Source: Winogradskyella helgolandensis | GTDB taxonomy: Bacteria > Bacteroidota > Bacteroidia > Flavobacteriales > Flavobacteriaceae | Assembly: GCF_013404085.1 (NCBI RefSeq) | Contig: NZ_JABFHO010000001.1 | Span: 4,167,501-4,231,500, forward strand | Reading direction: 5' to 3' | Length of the DNA: 64,000 nucleotides | Shown here: positions 43,096 through 52,913 of the stretch, one piece after another | How the letters are laid out: each line of letters starts with the position of its first letter | Position numbering within the stretch: position 1 is the first letter of the stretch | Made by a program: the position numbers and the translations under genes | The notes under the pieces: generated by a model | The model's database searches: none | Told to the model about the DNA's origin: nothing | What the model saw: only the letters and a program-made list of their open reading frames with translations

Positions 43096-45447
43096 TTATT
43101 CGGTTTTTAAACTATCTACAGGATTTGCCAATGCTGCTTTTATCGCTTGAAAGCTTACCGTAATCATCGCAATTACAATAGCAACAACTCCTGCTATTAC
43201 AAAAATCCACCAATTAATTTCTATGCGATACGCATAATTCTGAAGCCAATTATCCATAACATACCAAGCCATAGGAATTGCGATAACAATGGAAAGACCA
43301 ACCAACTTCAAAAAGTCTTTAGATAATAATTTCACAATACCTGCAACACTAGCACCTAATACTTTTCTTACTCCAATTTCTTTACTACGTTGTTCTGCAG
43401 TATAAGCGGCCAATCCAAAAAGCCCAAGGCAAGAAATAAGAATTGCTAGTAAGGCAAATAGTTGAGAGAGTTTTCCAATGAGTTGTTCACTTCTAAATTT
43501 GGCATTAAAAGCATCATCTACAAAGCTGTACTCAAAAGGAAAGGCAGGATTATGTTTTTTCATTACCGCTTCAACTTTAGACAGCATCTCATTTGGTTCA
43601 ATATTAGGATTCGTTTTTAGATACATGTAACTAGATTCACCCAGATAATTAAAAAATAACACAGGATCACTTTGTCCATACATATCTTCGAACAGATAAT
43701 CTTTTACAACACCTATTACTGTGTAAGTGTCGTCTCGTATTACTTTTTTACCAATAGCACTGCCAGTTCCCATAAGCTTAGCAAACGATTCGGTAATTAA
43801 AACACTACTACTATCTTTTGCTACATTTTCGCTAAAACCACGACCTTCGGCAAGTTTCATACCTGCTGTTTCTAAAAAATCTGAACTGATATATCTAAAG
43901 AAAATCAATACATCTTCTGTATCTGTTCCGCCCGTCCATGTTAAGTTAGAACCATTGTTGCCTCCATTTAAAATACCTGAATTATTTAAACCTACGCTTG
44001 AAACAGCTCCTGTATGTATTAAATCTTGTTTGATGACATCAAATTTTTCAATCATAGTACCATTGACATTCAATGAAATCAACTGGTCTTTATCAAAACC
44101 TAAGTCTCTGTTTTTTACATGTTGGATTTGTTGATAAACCAAAATGGTACAAATGATAAAAACAATTGAAATTGTAAACTGACCAACAACTAATCCTTTT
44201 CTAATAAATGTTGCAGATCCTTGAGTGACTTTTAAACCTTTTAAAACCTCAACAGGATTAAACGAAGACAAGTAGAATGCTGGATAAAGGCCAGCGAAGA
44301 CTCCACAAACAAGCGTAATTCCTAATAAAAAGATAATATGTAGTGGTTGCGCTAATCCTAAAACTAAATTCTTCTCAATAAGCAAGTTAAATTGCGGTAA
44401 TAAAATAAAGAGCAATAACACACTTACCAAAGTCGCGATAAAAGAAAGGATTAAAGCTTCCGATATAAATTGAAAAATTAATCGTGAACGACCAGAACCC
44501 ATGGCTTTTCTTACTCCAACTTCATTCGCACGTTTCTCACTTCGTGCAGTCGATAAATTCATGAAGTTAATACAAGCTATAAGTAAAATAATTAAAGCAA
44601 TAATTGTAAATAATCTAACCGAATCTATGCGTCCTCCAACTTGCTTTCCATTTTCAAAATTACCTCTTAAATGCCAATCTTTTATAGAATGTAAAAATGC
44701 TTTTGAGTCACTATCTCCTGTTTTTTTCTCAAGTAATCCAAGGACTTGATCATTTACATAATTAAAATCAGCTTCTGGTGACAACTCAACAAATGTATCT
44801 GCGAAAAAACTACCATAACCATTGGTCCATTCTTTATCTCCACTCCAACGCTCAAATGGCGCAATCCAATTAATAGGAAACGTTACGTTCTTTGGTAAAT
44901 TCTCAATAACTCCTGTAATCAGGTAATTATCTGTATTGTCTACTTTAAGTACTTTGCCTAATACTTTTATGTTTTTGCCATAAAGCTGCTCTGCCGTTTC
45001 TTGAGTAATAACGATTGCTTCAGGATTATTAAAAGCCTCTTTTGCATTTCCTTCTACAAACTTTAAACTAAAAATTTCTATAAAATCTTCATCTACAAAA
45101 CGTCCACCACTATTAATGGCATTATCATTAACCGCAAATAAAAAGTCTCTATGTTTGGTACGCGATGCTTTAACAATTCCTGGAATTTCCGTTTTCATAG
45201 CTTCCGCGAATGGTCCTGGTGTAGAATTGAACGTTCGCCATTCTCCATCATATTCTTGATGCGTTGGCACGTAATACACTTGATCTTGTTTTTCAAATTC
45301 CGAATCGAAACTTACCTCATCCTCAACCCAAAGAAAAATTAAACTAGCACACGTAATTCCTATGGCTAATCCAAAAATGTTTAGAAAGCTATACCCTTTA
45401 TTTTTACGTAAAGTCCGGAATGCTATTTTTATATAATTTAAAATCAT
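43096..45447 (-). CDS. FtsX/MacB-type ABC transporter permease, first gene of operon 1
   Basis: 783 residues with the same double MacB-core/FtsX build as its three paralogues. Landmarks: MILNYIKIAFRTLRKNKGYSFLNIFGLAIGITCASLI, SEKRANEVGVRKAMGSGRSRL, EQRSKEIGVRKVLGASV, and the end NPVDSLKTE. The first gene of the operon that continues with a second permease, DUF2807, ATPase and tolC. A sigma-54-like promoter lies 36-59 nt before its ATG (45483-45506), preceded by two palindromes; an almost identical set lies before operon 2. Confidence 0.93.
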   Translation of the reverse strand: MILNYIKIAFRTLRKNKGYSFLNIFGLAIGITCASLIFLWVEDEVSFDSEFEKQDQVYYVPTHQEYDGEWRTFNSTPGPFAEAMKTEIPGIVKASRTKHRDFLFAVNDNAINSGGRFVDEDFIEIFSLKFVEGNAKEAFNNPEAIVITQETAEQLYGKNIKVLGKVLKVDNTDNYLITGVIENLPKNVTFPINWIAPFERWSGDKEWTNGYGSFFADTFVELSPEADFNYVNDQVLGLLEKKTGDSDSKAFLHSIKDWHLRGNFENGKQVGGRIDSVRLFTIIALIILLIACINFMNLSTARSEKRANEVGVRKAMGSGRSRLIFQFISEALILSFIATLVSVLLLFILLPQFNLLIEKNLVLGLAQPLHIIFLLGITLVCGVFAGLYPAFYLSSFNPVEVLKGLKVTQGSATFIRKGLVVGQFTISIVFIICTILVYQQIQHVKNRDLGFDKDQLISLNVNGTMIEKFDVIKQDLIHTGAVSSVGLNNSGILNGGNNGSNLTWTGGTDTEDVLIFFRYISSDFLETAGMKLAEGRGFSENVAKDSSSVLITESFAKLMGTGSAIGKKVIRDDTYTVIGVVKDYLFEDMYGQSDPVLFFNYLGESSYMYLKTNPNIEPNEMLSKVEAVMKKHNPAFPFEYSFVDDAFNAKFRSEQLIGKLSQLFALLAILISCLGLFGLAAYTAEQRSKEIGVRKVLGASVAGIVKLLSKDFLKLVGLSIVIAIPMAWYVMDNWLQNYAYRIEINWWIFVIAGVVAIVIAMITVSFQAIKAALANPVDSLKTE

Positions 45448-45482
45448 ACTGTTTTTTGACTGAATTAATTACTTCTACTCAT

Positions 45483-45506
45483 TATATAGTGAAGATGATG
45501 CCAAAA
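45483..45506 (-). promoter_or_regulatory. Sigma-54-like promoter of export operon 1
   Basis: Minus strand reads TTTTGGCATCATCTTCACTA followed by TATA. TGGCA fits the -24 element; 10 nt after GG comes AC in place of the usual GC of the -12 element. The 24 bp stretch is identical to 52731-52754, the only other copy seen, which is placed the same way before operon 2. Confidence 0.7.
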
Positions 45507-45554
45507 CCACAAAACACTAAAAACCAATTAATTACTTTTTATTTTAAAATCCTT

Positions 45555-45594
45555 AGTGTTCGAATTTGATACACTTCTTGTTCGTAAATGAACA
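45555..45594. promoter_or_regulatory. Upstream activator palindromes for operon 1
   Basis: AGTGT-N11-ACACT (45555-45575) and TGTTCGTAAATGAACA (45579-45594), 50-110 bp upstream of the sigma-54-like promoter. Both recur with the same order and spacing at 52803-52842. Probable enhancer sites for the NtrC-type regulator at 52914. They abut the 3' end of the preceding permease gene. Confidence 0.65.
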
Positions 45595-45596
45595 GT

Positions 45597-48044
45597 TTAT
45601 TCTGAGCGTAATGAATCCACAGGATTGGCATTTGCCGCCTGAAGCGTCTTTACACTGATGACTAATAAGGCAAAGACGATCATCGCTAAACCACTCACTA
45701 AGAACACCCAAAAACTAATACTTGTTTTGTATGCAAAATCTTGCAACCAATTATTAATGCCGTAATATGCAATTGGTGCCGCAATGATAAAAGCAATTGC
45801 TACCAAGATTAAAAACTCTTTACATAAAAGTGCGTTAATTTGAAGTAATGACGCTCCTAGAACCTTACGCACTCCAATTTCTTTTACACGTCGGTTGGTG
45901 GTATAAATCACAAGTCCGAGCAATCCTAAACAACTAATTAATATTGATAAACCTGTTGCCCAATTTAAAAGTTTGGACATCTTTTGCTCCCGATTATAAA
46001 ACTTCTGGATGGTTTCATCTAAAAACTCGACCCTATAATCATCGGTCTCAGTATAGACTGTTTTATAAGCATTTTCAATTTTTGAAAGTGTTCCTTTAAA
46101 ATCTGCTGATGATTCATTTTGAAATGCGATATGAACGGCTTGAAACTGACTCCATTCTGGTTGATACCAATCTCCTCTATATGCCATGGGTTTAATAGCG
46201 CTTCGCAAGGAACGTTGGAAAAAATCTGACATAACTCCGACTATAGGCACACTTTGATCACCTAATAAAACCGTTTTCCCTATTGCTTCATCGGGACTTT
46301 TGAAACCAAGTCTTTTTCTACACGTCTCATTAATCACCAACTCTTTAACAGTATCATTTCGGATGGTTCGTCCTGCTATAAGATCTAACTCAAATACCTT
46401 AGCGTAATTGATGTCACCAAAAATAAATTGTAAGTCTAAATTAACCTCATTGTCACCATTATTATAAGTGACTGAAGAACTATTCGTAGAAATAGATGCA
46501 GGTGCATGGCCTCCAATACTAATTGATTTAATTTCTGGTATAGCTCTTAATTTTTCGGCATAAAGCTCTTTTTTAGAGATTTCGCGTTCCGCTCTAGGGC
46601 TATAAACAGACACAATAGCATCCGTTTTAAAACCCATATCTGTTTCTAAAAGAAAATTAATTTGTTGACCAACCAACAACGTAGCAATTACAAATACTTG
46701 AGCAATGGAAAACTGAAAAACCGTTAAGAATTTTCTGAGCTTCACTTTTTTATTTCCGACAGCTAAATGATTTTTTAAAACTGAAACGGTATTGAACTTT
46801 GAAAGTACTAATGCTGGATAAAAGCCAGATAAAAATGTCACTAAAAGTAATAGAATAGAAATACCAAGAATGATTAAAGGGGATTTCATCAGTTCATAAC
46901 TTAAACCTTCTGGTACAAAATCTGAAAACACATTAATCAACCATCTAGAAAGTAATAGCGATAATACTGCAGACATCAAAACCAATAAAAATGTTTCACC
47001 CATAAATTGGCCGATAAGCTGTTTTCTAGAACTTCCTAGAGTTTTACGGATTCCAATTTCTTTGGCACGCTGAGAAGCTTGCGCTGTATTAAGATTTATA
47101 AAGTTAATACAACCTAACACCAATAGAAATATGGCCACCAAAGCGAGATTAGTAAGTAGTGATTTACTGGCCTGGCCTTTAGACCAATCGTAAATACCAT
47201 ACTTTTCGTTGAAGTGAATATCGGCTAATGGTTGTAGTGTAAACTTTTGTTCATCACCATATTTTTTAGATTCCTCATCTTGGTGCTCCTTTGCTAAATT
47301 ATCCAAACGATTTTGTAGCGCTGATAAGTCGGCATTTGGCGTCACCTTCACAAATAGCTGAGATGCATCGTTGGTGTTATTCCAGTTTTTATTGAGGAAA
47401 TCGTCTCGCAATCGCGTTTGTAAAATGGTAGAATGCGAGATAAATTCTTCAAACACAAAATCTGTTCGTTCTTTAAAATTCTCAACAATTCCTGTAACTG
47501 TTATATGAAGTGAATCATTGTAAACTAAGGTTTTTCCAATAATATCTGAAGGTTTTGTATTTGGAAAATAATCAGCTGCTCGATTTTCAGTAAGAATAAC
47601 ATTATTTGGACTTGCTAAAATTTCAGATGTATTACCAGCTAAAAATTTATAGTCAAAAATCTTAAAATAATCAGCATCTGTAAAAATGACGAAGTTGGGC
47701 CATTTAAATTCTGAACTTAATTCTCTATTTTCAACTTTTGAAGGCCGTTCTATATAAAACCCACTAACGGTTTCAAAATTTGAATTCTCGGTAATGGCAT
47801 CCTCCAATGCTAAAGTGACTCCAGGAATAGAAAAAGTAGCCTCAGGACTAATTAAATCTGTAACGACTCTATAAATACGATCCTCATCTTTATGAAATGC
47901 ATCAAAGGTAGCATCGTAATAAATCATTAATCCAATCACAAAAGAGGCACTTAATCCAATGGTAAGACCAATAATATTAATTAGAGAAAACACCTTATGC
48001 TTCATGAGGTTCCTCCATGCTATTTTGAAATAATTTTTAATCAT
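45597..48044 (-). CDS. FtsX/MacB-type ABC transporter permease, last gene of operon 2
   Basis: 815 residues, double MacB-core/FtsX build. Landmarks: MIKNYFKIAWRNLMKHKVFSLINIIGLTIGLS, QRAKEIGIRKTLGSSRKQLIGQF, NRRVKEIGVRKVLGASL, and the end NPVDSLRSE. Separated by 59 nt from the permease at 48104. It belongs to the operon that starts with the HlyD adaptor. The low sequence identity between the four permeases by eye suggests old duplications and possibly hetero-pairing. Confidence 0.93.
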   Translation of the reverse strand: MIKNYFKIAWRNLMKHKVFSLINIIGLTIGLSASFVIGLMIYYDATFDAFHKDEDRIYRVVTDLISPEATFSIPGVTLALEDAITENSNFETVSGFYIERPSKVENRELSSEFKWPNFVIFTDADYFKIFDYKFLAGNTSEILASPNNVILTENRAADYFPNTKPSDIIGKTLVYNDSLHITVTGIVENFKERTDFVFEEFISHSTILQTRLRDDFLNKNWNNTNDASQLFVKVTPNADLSALQNRLDNLAKEHQDEESKKYGDEQKFTLQPLADIHFNEKYGIYDWSKGQASKSLLTNLALVAIFLLVLGCINFINLNTAQASQRAKEIGIRKTLGSSRKQLIGQFMGETFLLVLMSAVLSLLLSRWLINVFSDFVPEGLSYELMKSPLIILGISILLLLVTFLSGFYPALVLSKFNTVSVLKNHLAVGNKKVKLRKFLTVFQFSIAQVFVIATLLVGQQINFLLETDMGFKTDAIVSVYSPRAEREISKKELYAEKLRAIPEIKSISIGGHAPASISTNSSSVTYNNGDNEVNLDLQFIFGDINYAKVFELDLIAGRTIRNDTVKELVINETCRKRLGFKSPDEAIGKTVLLGDQSVPIVGVMSDFFQRSLRSAIKPMAYRGDWYQPEWSQFQAVHIAFQNESSADFKGTLSKIENAYKTVYTETDDYRVEFLDETIQKFYNREQKMSKLLNWATGLSILISCLGLLGLVIYTTNRRVKEIGVRKVLGASLLQINALLCKEFLILVAIAFIIAAPIAYYGINNWLQDFAYKTSISFWVFLVSGLAMIVFALLVISVKTLQAANANPVDSLRSE

Positions 48045-48103
48045 GATGTATTGTTTTATAGCAAAACTTACAAGGTTTCAAACACATTGCAGGTTGATGA
48101 TGA

Positions 48104-50521
48104 TTATTCCGTTCGTAATGCTTCTACAGGATTAGAGGTTGCGGCTTTTATTGTTTTTACAGCTATAGTTAGCATGGCTATGACTACTGCTATGCCGCCT
48201 GCCAATAAAAATATCCAAATATTAAGATCTATATGATACGCATAATTCTGTAACCAATTATGCATTGCCCACCATGCTATTGGCGACGCGATTAAAAAAG
48301 CGATAACTACTAATTTTAAAAAGTCTTTAGTCAGTAATATTGTAATGGCCGAGACACTCGCACCGACTATTTTACGAACTCCTATTTCCTTTTTACGTTG
48401 TGCTACAATGAGCAATGACATCGCAAACAAACCGATACAACTTAAGATAATAGCTAAAATTGAACCACTACCAATCATGGTAATCATAGTACGCTCATTT
48501 CGTAAGGTTCTATCAATATTTTCATTTAAAAAAGACCCTTGAAATTCGGCATTCGGCTCAATAGTATTCCAAGCTGCTTTTACATCGGTGTAGGCTTGTT
48601 CTAAATTTTGTGATGACACCTTAACGTATACGTTGCGTAAATTCCAGTTAGGAAGCGCAAATAAAGTCATTGGTGCAATCGTCTGGTCGAGTTCTTGAAA
48701 ATTGAAATCTTTAATAACACCTACAACAGAATATACTGCATCATCTAAATCTATCTGTGAGGCTAAAATATCATCTTCATTGAGTTGCTTTGCCATAGCT
48801 TCATTGATAATAACTGAAAGACTATCACTCGCTAAGTTTTTTCGAAATGAACGACCTTCAATAATATTCAAATCTAAAGTTTCAACGTAATCTGCATCAA
48901 CGACTAACATATGCGTATCCACGCCTCTACCTTTGTGTTCAAAACCTAAAATACTAGTCGAACGCGAGCCATCTTTTCCTAAACCTAAAATATTATTAGA
49001 TGCTGTAACACTTACAATATTAGGTTTATCTTGAAGCGTATTTCGAAGTAATTCTATAGCTTGTTGATCGTTAAGTTGACCATTCAGTGGAAAAGCAATC
49101 ACTTGATCTTTATTGAAACCTAAGTCTTTAGTCCTCATAAATTCCACCTGATCCCAAAGTACAAGCGTACCACTAACCAGTAAAATAGCAATACCGAATT
49201 GTAAGACCATTAAACTATTTCGCAAATGGTTTTTACCATTGACATCGAGTTTTCCTTTTAAACTTTGTAAAGTTCCAAGACGACTCATTAATAACGCAGG
49301 ATAACCTCCAGCAATTAATGTGATCAGCAAAACACTCAAAACAAGCACAACCAACAATGATGGGTTTAGTAAGGTTGCCAATGACGCTTGGGTTTTAAAT
49401 AAGGTTTGAAAGTATGGTAGTAAAAACACGGCTAATAAAATTCCTAGTCCGATGGAAATTAAAAACACTAAAATGCTTTCTCCCCAAAACTGAAAGAACA
49501 GCTGTTTTTTGTTTGCTCCTAGCGTTTTTCGCATGCCAATCTCACGCAAGCGTTGTGAACTTTTGGCAATACTCATATTTATAAAATTGACACAAGCTAT
49601 AAACAGAATTAAAAAAGAAATTCCCAAAACTAAATACGGCATGGTACGATTGACACTAACAACTCCTTGATTAAAATTCGCAAAGCGAACATCTGCCAAC
49701 GGCAATACTTTTATTTGTCTGTAAAGGCCATCTGCATTTGGGTGAAACCCATCACGCTTGGCATTATCAATCTCGTTTTTGTAATGTAATTGAGTAAAAT
49801 CTGTGGTACTTTTTTCAAATTGCTTAGGTTGTACACTTTCTGCAAGTTGCATATATACTTCATGGTTCTCCATGTCCCAACGACCGATAGTTCTGGCATA
49901 GGCATGTTCATTCTGGCTTTTAAAATTTAGAACGATATCAAAACCTATTGAACTTGTATTGGGAAAATCTTCAATAATCGCGGTGACATTAAAAGGCACT
50001 TCTACTTCATCTCTTAAAATCGTAACGGTTTGCCCTATAGGATTCTCATCACCAAATATGCGTTTTGCAGCCTGCTCTGTCATTGCAACTGAAGACTCTG
50101 ACGTTATTGGATTTGTCTTATCACCCTTTATAATTGGAAAGCTAAACATGTCGAAAAAATCGGGATCTACATACGCAGTGCCCATACCGAGTTGCTTATC
50201 CTGATAAGTTAATAAGACTCCAGAACCATTATAACGTGTAATTTTCTCAACTCCCGCAACCTCATCTTTCAAAGCGGCAGCAAAAGGTTCGGATTTTGAG
50301 ATGTTAGCTTCAATGCCATTTAACCCACTATCTTCTGTATACACTTGATAGATTTCATCTCCATGCTCATGAAAGCGATCAAAAGACAATTGAAAAACGG
50401 CATACATGCCTAATAATAGTGCTACTCCGAATGCCACTGTAAGACCTACGACATTGAGTGCCGTGAATGTTCTGTTTTTCCAGAGGTTTCTGATTGCTAT
50501 TTTGATATAATTTTTAAACAT
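48104..50521 (-). CDS. FtsX/MacB-type ABC transporter permease, operon 2
   Basis: 805 residues with two MacB-core and two FtsX domains. Landmarks: MFKNYIKIAIRNLWKNRTFTALNVVGLTVAFG, SSQRLREIGMRKTLGANKKQLFFQF, QRKKEIGVRKIVGASV, and NPVEALRTE at the end. Preceded by a 170 bp gap with repeats (50568-50684), so it may have extra control beyond the operon promoter. Works with the ATPase at 50692 and the adaptor at 51456. Confidence 0.93.
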   Translation of the reverse strand: MFKNYIKIAIRNLWKNRTFTALNVVGLTVAFGVALLLGMYAVFQLSFDRFHEHGDEIYQVYTEDSGLNGIEANISKSEPFAAALKDEVAGVEKITRYNGSGVLLTYQDKQLGMGTAYVDPDFFDMFSFPIIKGDKTNPITSESSVAMTEQAAKRIFGDENPIGQTVTILRDEVEVPFNVTAIIEDFPNTSSIGFDIVLNFKSQNEHAYARTIGRWDMENHEVYMQLAESVQPKQFEKSTTDFTQLHYKNEIDNAKRDGFHPNADGLYRQIKVLPLADVRFANFNQGVVSVNRTMPYLVLGISFLILFIACVNFINMSIAKSSQRLREIGMRKTLGANKKQLFFQFWGESILVFLISIGLGILLAVFLLPYFQTLFKTQASLATLLNPSLLVVLVLSVLLITLIAGGYPALLMSRLGTLQSLKGKLDVNGKNHLRNSLMVLQFGIAILLVSGTLVLWDQVEFMRTKDLGFNKDQVIAFPLNGQLNDQQAIELLRNTLQDKPNIVSVTASNNILGLGKDGSRSTSILGFEHKGRGVDTHMLVVDADYVETLDLNIIEGRSFRKNLASDSLSVIINEAMAKQLNEDDILASQIDLDDAVYSVVGVIKDFNFQELDQTIAPMTLFALPNWNLRNVYVKVSSQNLEQAYTDVKAAWNTIEPNAEFQGSFLNENIDRTLRNERTMITMIGSGSILAIILSCIGLFAMSLLIVAQRKKEIGVRKIVGASVSAITILLTKDFLKLVVIAFLIASPIAWWAMHNWLQNYAYHIDLNIWIFLLAGGIAVVIAMLTIAVKTIKAATSNPVEALRTE

Positions 50522-50567
50522 GATGTATTAGAATTACTGTTCGTTTTTTGATTGATTTGGCTTCGAC

Positions 50568-50684
50568 ACTTCAGTAGTAATTGATTGGTTGTTTTATGAT
50601 TTACTGAAGTGTTTTCGGCCTGATTGATTGATTGATTGATGATTATTTTTAAGACCTGTCAGGTTTTAAAAACCTGACAGGTCT
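50568..50684. repeat. Two palindromes and a GATT tandem repeat
   Basis: ACACTTCAGTA and TACTGAAGTGT form a long-loop inverted repeat (50569-50613), GATT is repeated about five times (50622-50643), and AGACCTGTCAGGTT/AACCTGACAGGTCT (50652-50684) is a near-perfect palindrome. The latter is of the CCTGTCAGG type often found dispersed in Bacteroidota genomes. It may act as a terminator or attenuator between ATPase and permease. Confidence 0.6.
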
Positions 50685-50691
50685 ATTCTTT

Positions 50692-51369
50692 CTATGCCAA
50701 AATATTTTCTGTTACTTTTTGTCCGTCTAACATTCTTATAATTCTGTGACTGTATTTTGCATCGTGCTCACTGTGTGTTACCATGATGATGGTTGTGCCT
50801 GCTTCATTGAGGTCTATTAATAAATCCATAACCTCATTACCATTAGTACTATCTAAATTTCCTGTGGGCTCATCGGCAAGAATTAGTTTAGGTTTGTTTA
50901 CAACGGCTCTTGCGACAGCTACACGTTGTTGCTGTCCACCAGAAAGTTGTTGCGGAAAGTGATTTCTTCGGTGCATAATTTGCATTTTCTCTAAAACCGC
51001 TTCTACTTGTATTTTTCGTTCTGCTGGTTTTACACCTGTGTAGATTAAGGGTAATTCTACATTTTCAAACACCGTTAGTTCATCGATGAGATTAAAGCTT
51101 TGAAATACAAAACCGATATTATGCTTTCTTAACTCAGAACGTTTACGCTCATTGTAACCAGCGACTTCTGTTCCGTTAAACATAAAACTACCTCCATCAG
51201 GATCGTCTAATAATCCCAAAATATTTAATAAGGTCGATTTCCCACATCCTGAAGGTCCCATGATCGCCACAAACTCACCTTCTTTAACATTAAATGATAA
51301 TTTGTTTAAGGCTATGGTTTGTACTTCTTCGGTTTTATAAAACTTTTCTAAGTCCGTAATTTGTATCAT
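50692..51369 (-). CDS. ABC transporter ATP-binding protein, MacB/LolD type
   Basis: 225 residues. Walker A GPSGCGKST (about 40-48), Q-loop FVFQSFNLIDELTVFENVELP, signature LSGGQQQRVAVARAV, Walker B LILADEPTGNLDS, switch His MVTHSEH. A canonical MacB-like ATPase. It is a paralogue of 39243-39914 and keeps the full signature. Second gene of operon 2, 86 nt after the HlyD adaptor gene; powers the permeases at 48104 and 45597. Confidence 0.95.
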   Translation of the reverse strand: MIQITDLEKFYKTEEVQTIALNKLSFNVKEGEFVAIMGPSGCGKSTLLNILGLLDDPDGGSFMFNGTEVAGYNERKRSELRKHNIGFVFQSFNLIDELTVFENVELPLIYTGVKPAERKIQVEAVLEKMQIMHRRNHFPQQLSGGQQQRVAVARAVVNKPKLILADEPTGNLDSTNGNEVMDLLIDLNEAGTTIIMVTHSEHDAKYSHRIIRMLDGQKVTENILA

Positions 51370-51455
51370 TGTATTTCTATTTTTTAGCTGTTGGCTTTTG
51401 GCTGTTAGCTCTTAGTTATTGGTTGTTTCTTGTTGGTTCTCTTGCTTCTTTTTTA

Positions 51456-52706
51456 TTATTTCAAAATCAATTCTTCCGTATCTCCAAAAGCATCATAACT
51501 CGAGGTGACTACTTTATCTCCAGGATTTAAACCATCAAGTACTTCATAATATTCTGTATTTTGGCTGCCAAGTCTAATGTTTACTTTATAAGCCGTATTT
51601 CCATCTTCACTCACTTTAAAAATCCAGTTGCCTCCTGTTTTTTGAAAGAATCCTCCTTTCGCAACTAACAAAGCCTCTTTCTCTGCACTTAAAGCCACTC
51701 TAATTTGAAGATTTTGACCTCTTCTAATACCTTCAGGCACATCTCCCTGAAATTTCATATCCACTTGAAAACGACCATTGGTAACTTGTGTAAATACCTT
51801 TTTAATTTCTAAAGTATAGGTTTTATTATTCAGCACGAAGGTTCCAGTTTGGCCATTATAGATTCTTGAAATATAATGCTCATCAATATCAACTCTTACT
51901 TTATAACCAGTAATCACATCAACTTGTCCTAAACGCGTGCCTTTATTAATGGACTGTCCGATTTCAGCATCTAGCGACGTTAACTGCCCATCGATTGGTG
52001 CTCTAACCACTAAATCTCCTACCTTTTTTCGCATTAATTCTAAGGCACTTTGTGTTCTAGCATAAGAATTACGAGCTTGATTAACTTCCAATTTTGAAGA
52101 AATGGTATCTTCAGATAATACTTGCTTAGATAGTTTCATACGTTCTTTCTGATAGTTGTAATTATTTTCAGAAGACTCGTAATCCATTCTTCCTATCGCT
52201 CCTTTTTCGTATAACCGTTTGTTTAAATTATAAACACGTTCTGCTTCAATGAGATTATTTTCAACATCGGTAAATTGATTTTGTCTGTTAATCGTATTTT
52301 GGCGCGCTGCATTTTGAGAAATTTGCATCTGTGTTAATAAATTATATACCGACGTTTCCTGGTTAATGAGACTCAATTCCAAATCGGTATTTGACAATCT
52401 TAAAATTGGTTCTCCTTTTTTAAGCATAGCACCATCTTCAACAAACTTCTCTTCTACTCGCCCACCTTCCAAAGCATCTAAATAAATGGTGGTAATCGGA
52501 AGCACAATACCGTTAACCGGAATGTTTTCTTGAAACACATCTTTAGAAACCGTATTTACTGAAATACGTTCTTTATCCACATTCAATTTAGAACCACCTG
52601 AGGTTTGAAAAATAACATACCCGATTAAAGCTATTATTGCTATAATCCCTATAGCTAATCCTATTTTTTGAGTTGAAAATTTCTTCTTTTGAATTGGAAC
52701 GTCCAT
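51456..52706 (-). CDS. HlyD/MacA family periplasmic adaptor
   Basis: 416 residues from the ATG at 52706, which starts MDVPIQKKKFSTQKIGLAIG; an earlier in-frame start overlaps the promoter. One N-terminal membrane anchor (about 15-32), a lipoyl-like half (LDALEGGRVEEKFVEDGAMLKKGEPILRLS), a long coiled-coil hairpin (about 95-210), the second lipoyl half (VVRAPIDGQLTSLDAEIGQSI), and a beta-barrel end. It joins the inner-membrane ABC complex to a TolC channel, probably the one at 37613. First gene of operon 2. Confidence 0.92.
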   Translation of the reverse strand: MDVPIQKKKFSTQKIGLAIGIIAIIALIGYVIFQTSGGSKLNVDKERISVNTVSKDVFQENIPVNGIVLPITTIYLDALEGGRVEEKFVEDGAMLKKGEPILRLSNTDLELSLINQETSVYNLLTQMQISQNAARQNTINRQNQFTDVENNLIEAERVYNLNKRLYEKGAIGRMDYESSENNYNYQKERMKLSKQVLSEDTISSKLEVNQARNSYARTQSALELMRKKVGDLVVRAPIDGQLTSLDAEIGQSINKGTRLGQVDVITGYKVRVDIDEHYISRIYNGQTGTFVLNNKTYTLEIKKVFTQVTNGRFQVDMKFQGDVPEGIRRGQNLQIRVALSAEKEALLVAKGGFFQKTGGNWIFKVSEDGNTAYKVNIRLGSQNTEYYEVLDGLNPGDKVVTSSYDAFGDTEELILK

Positions 52707-52730
52707 TATATATCTATTATTTATACTTTT

Positions 52731-52754
52731 TATATAGTGAAGATGATGCCAAAA
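52731..52754 (-). promoter_or_regulatory. Sigma-54-like promoter of export operon 2
   Basis: Identical 24 bp to 45483-45506 (minus strand TTTTGGCATCATCTTCACTA then TATA), 25 nt before the adaptor ATG. TGGCA at -24 is good; the -12 region TTCAC departs from TTGCA. Confidence 0.7.
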
Positions 52755-52802
52755 ACACAAAGCATTGATTTTTAACTGATTATTGTTTTTATCAAAACTA
52801 AA

Positions 52803-52842
52803 AGTGTCCGATTTTGATACACTTTATGTTCGAAAATGCACA
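52803..52842. promoter_or_regulatory. Upstream activator palindromes for operon 2 and the regulator gene
   Basis: AGTGT-N11-ACACT (52803-52823) and TGTTCGAAAATGCACA (52827-52842), matching 45555-45594 in sequence, order and spacing. They lie between the divergent operon 2 promoter and the NtrC-type gene at 52914, so they could serve both. Confidence 0.65.
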
Positions 52843-52913
52843 CTTTTAAACACTACTAAAATTTTACTTTTTGAATTTTTATAAGCTGAATTTAATATCG
52901 TAATATTGTATGG

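Noticed and set aside
41040..50204. Several 60-140-codon plus-strand frames opposite the permease genes
   Set aside because: They lie antisense within well-supported permease genes and show no independent features.
50652..50684. The CCTGTCAGG palindrome as a transposon end
   Set aside because: No partner end, no transposase and no target duplication nearby; listed as a repeat only.
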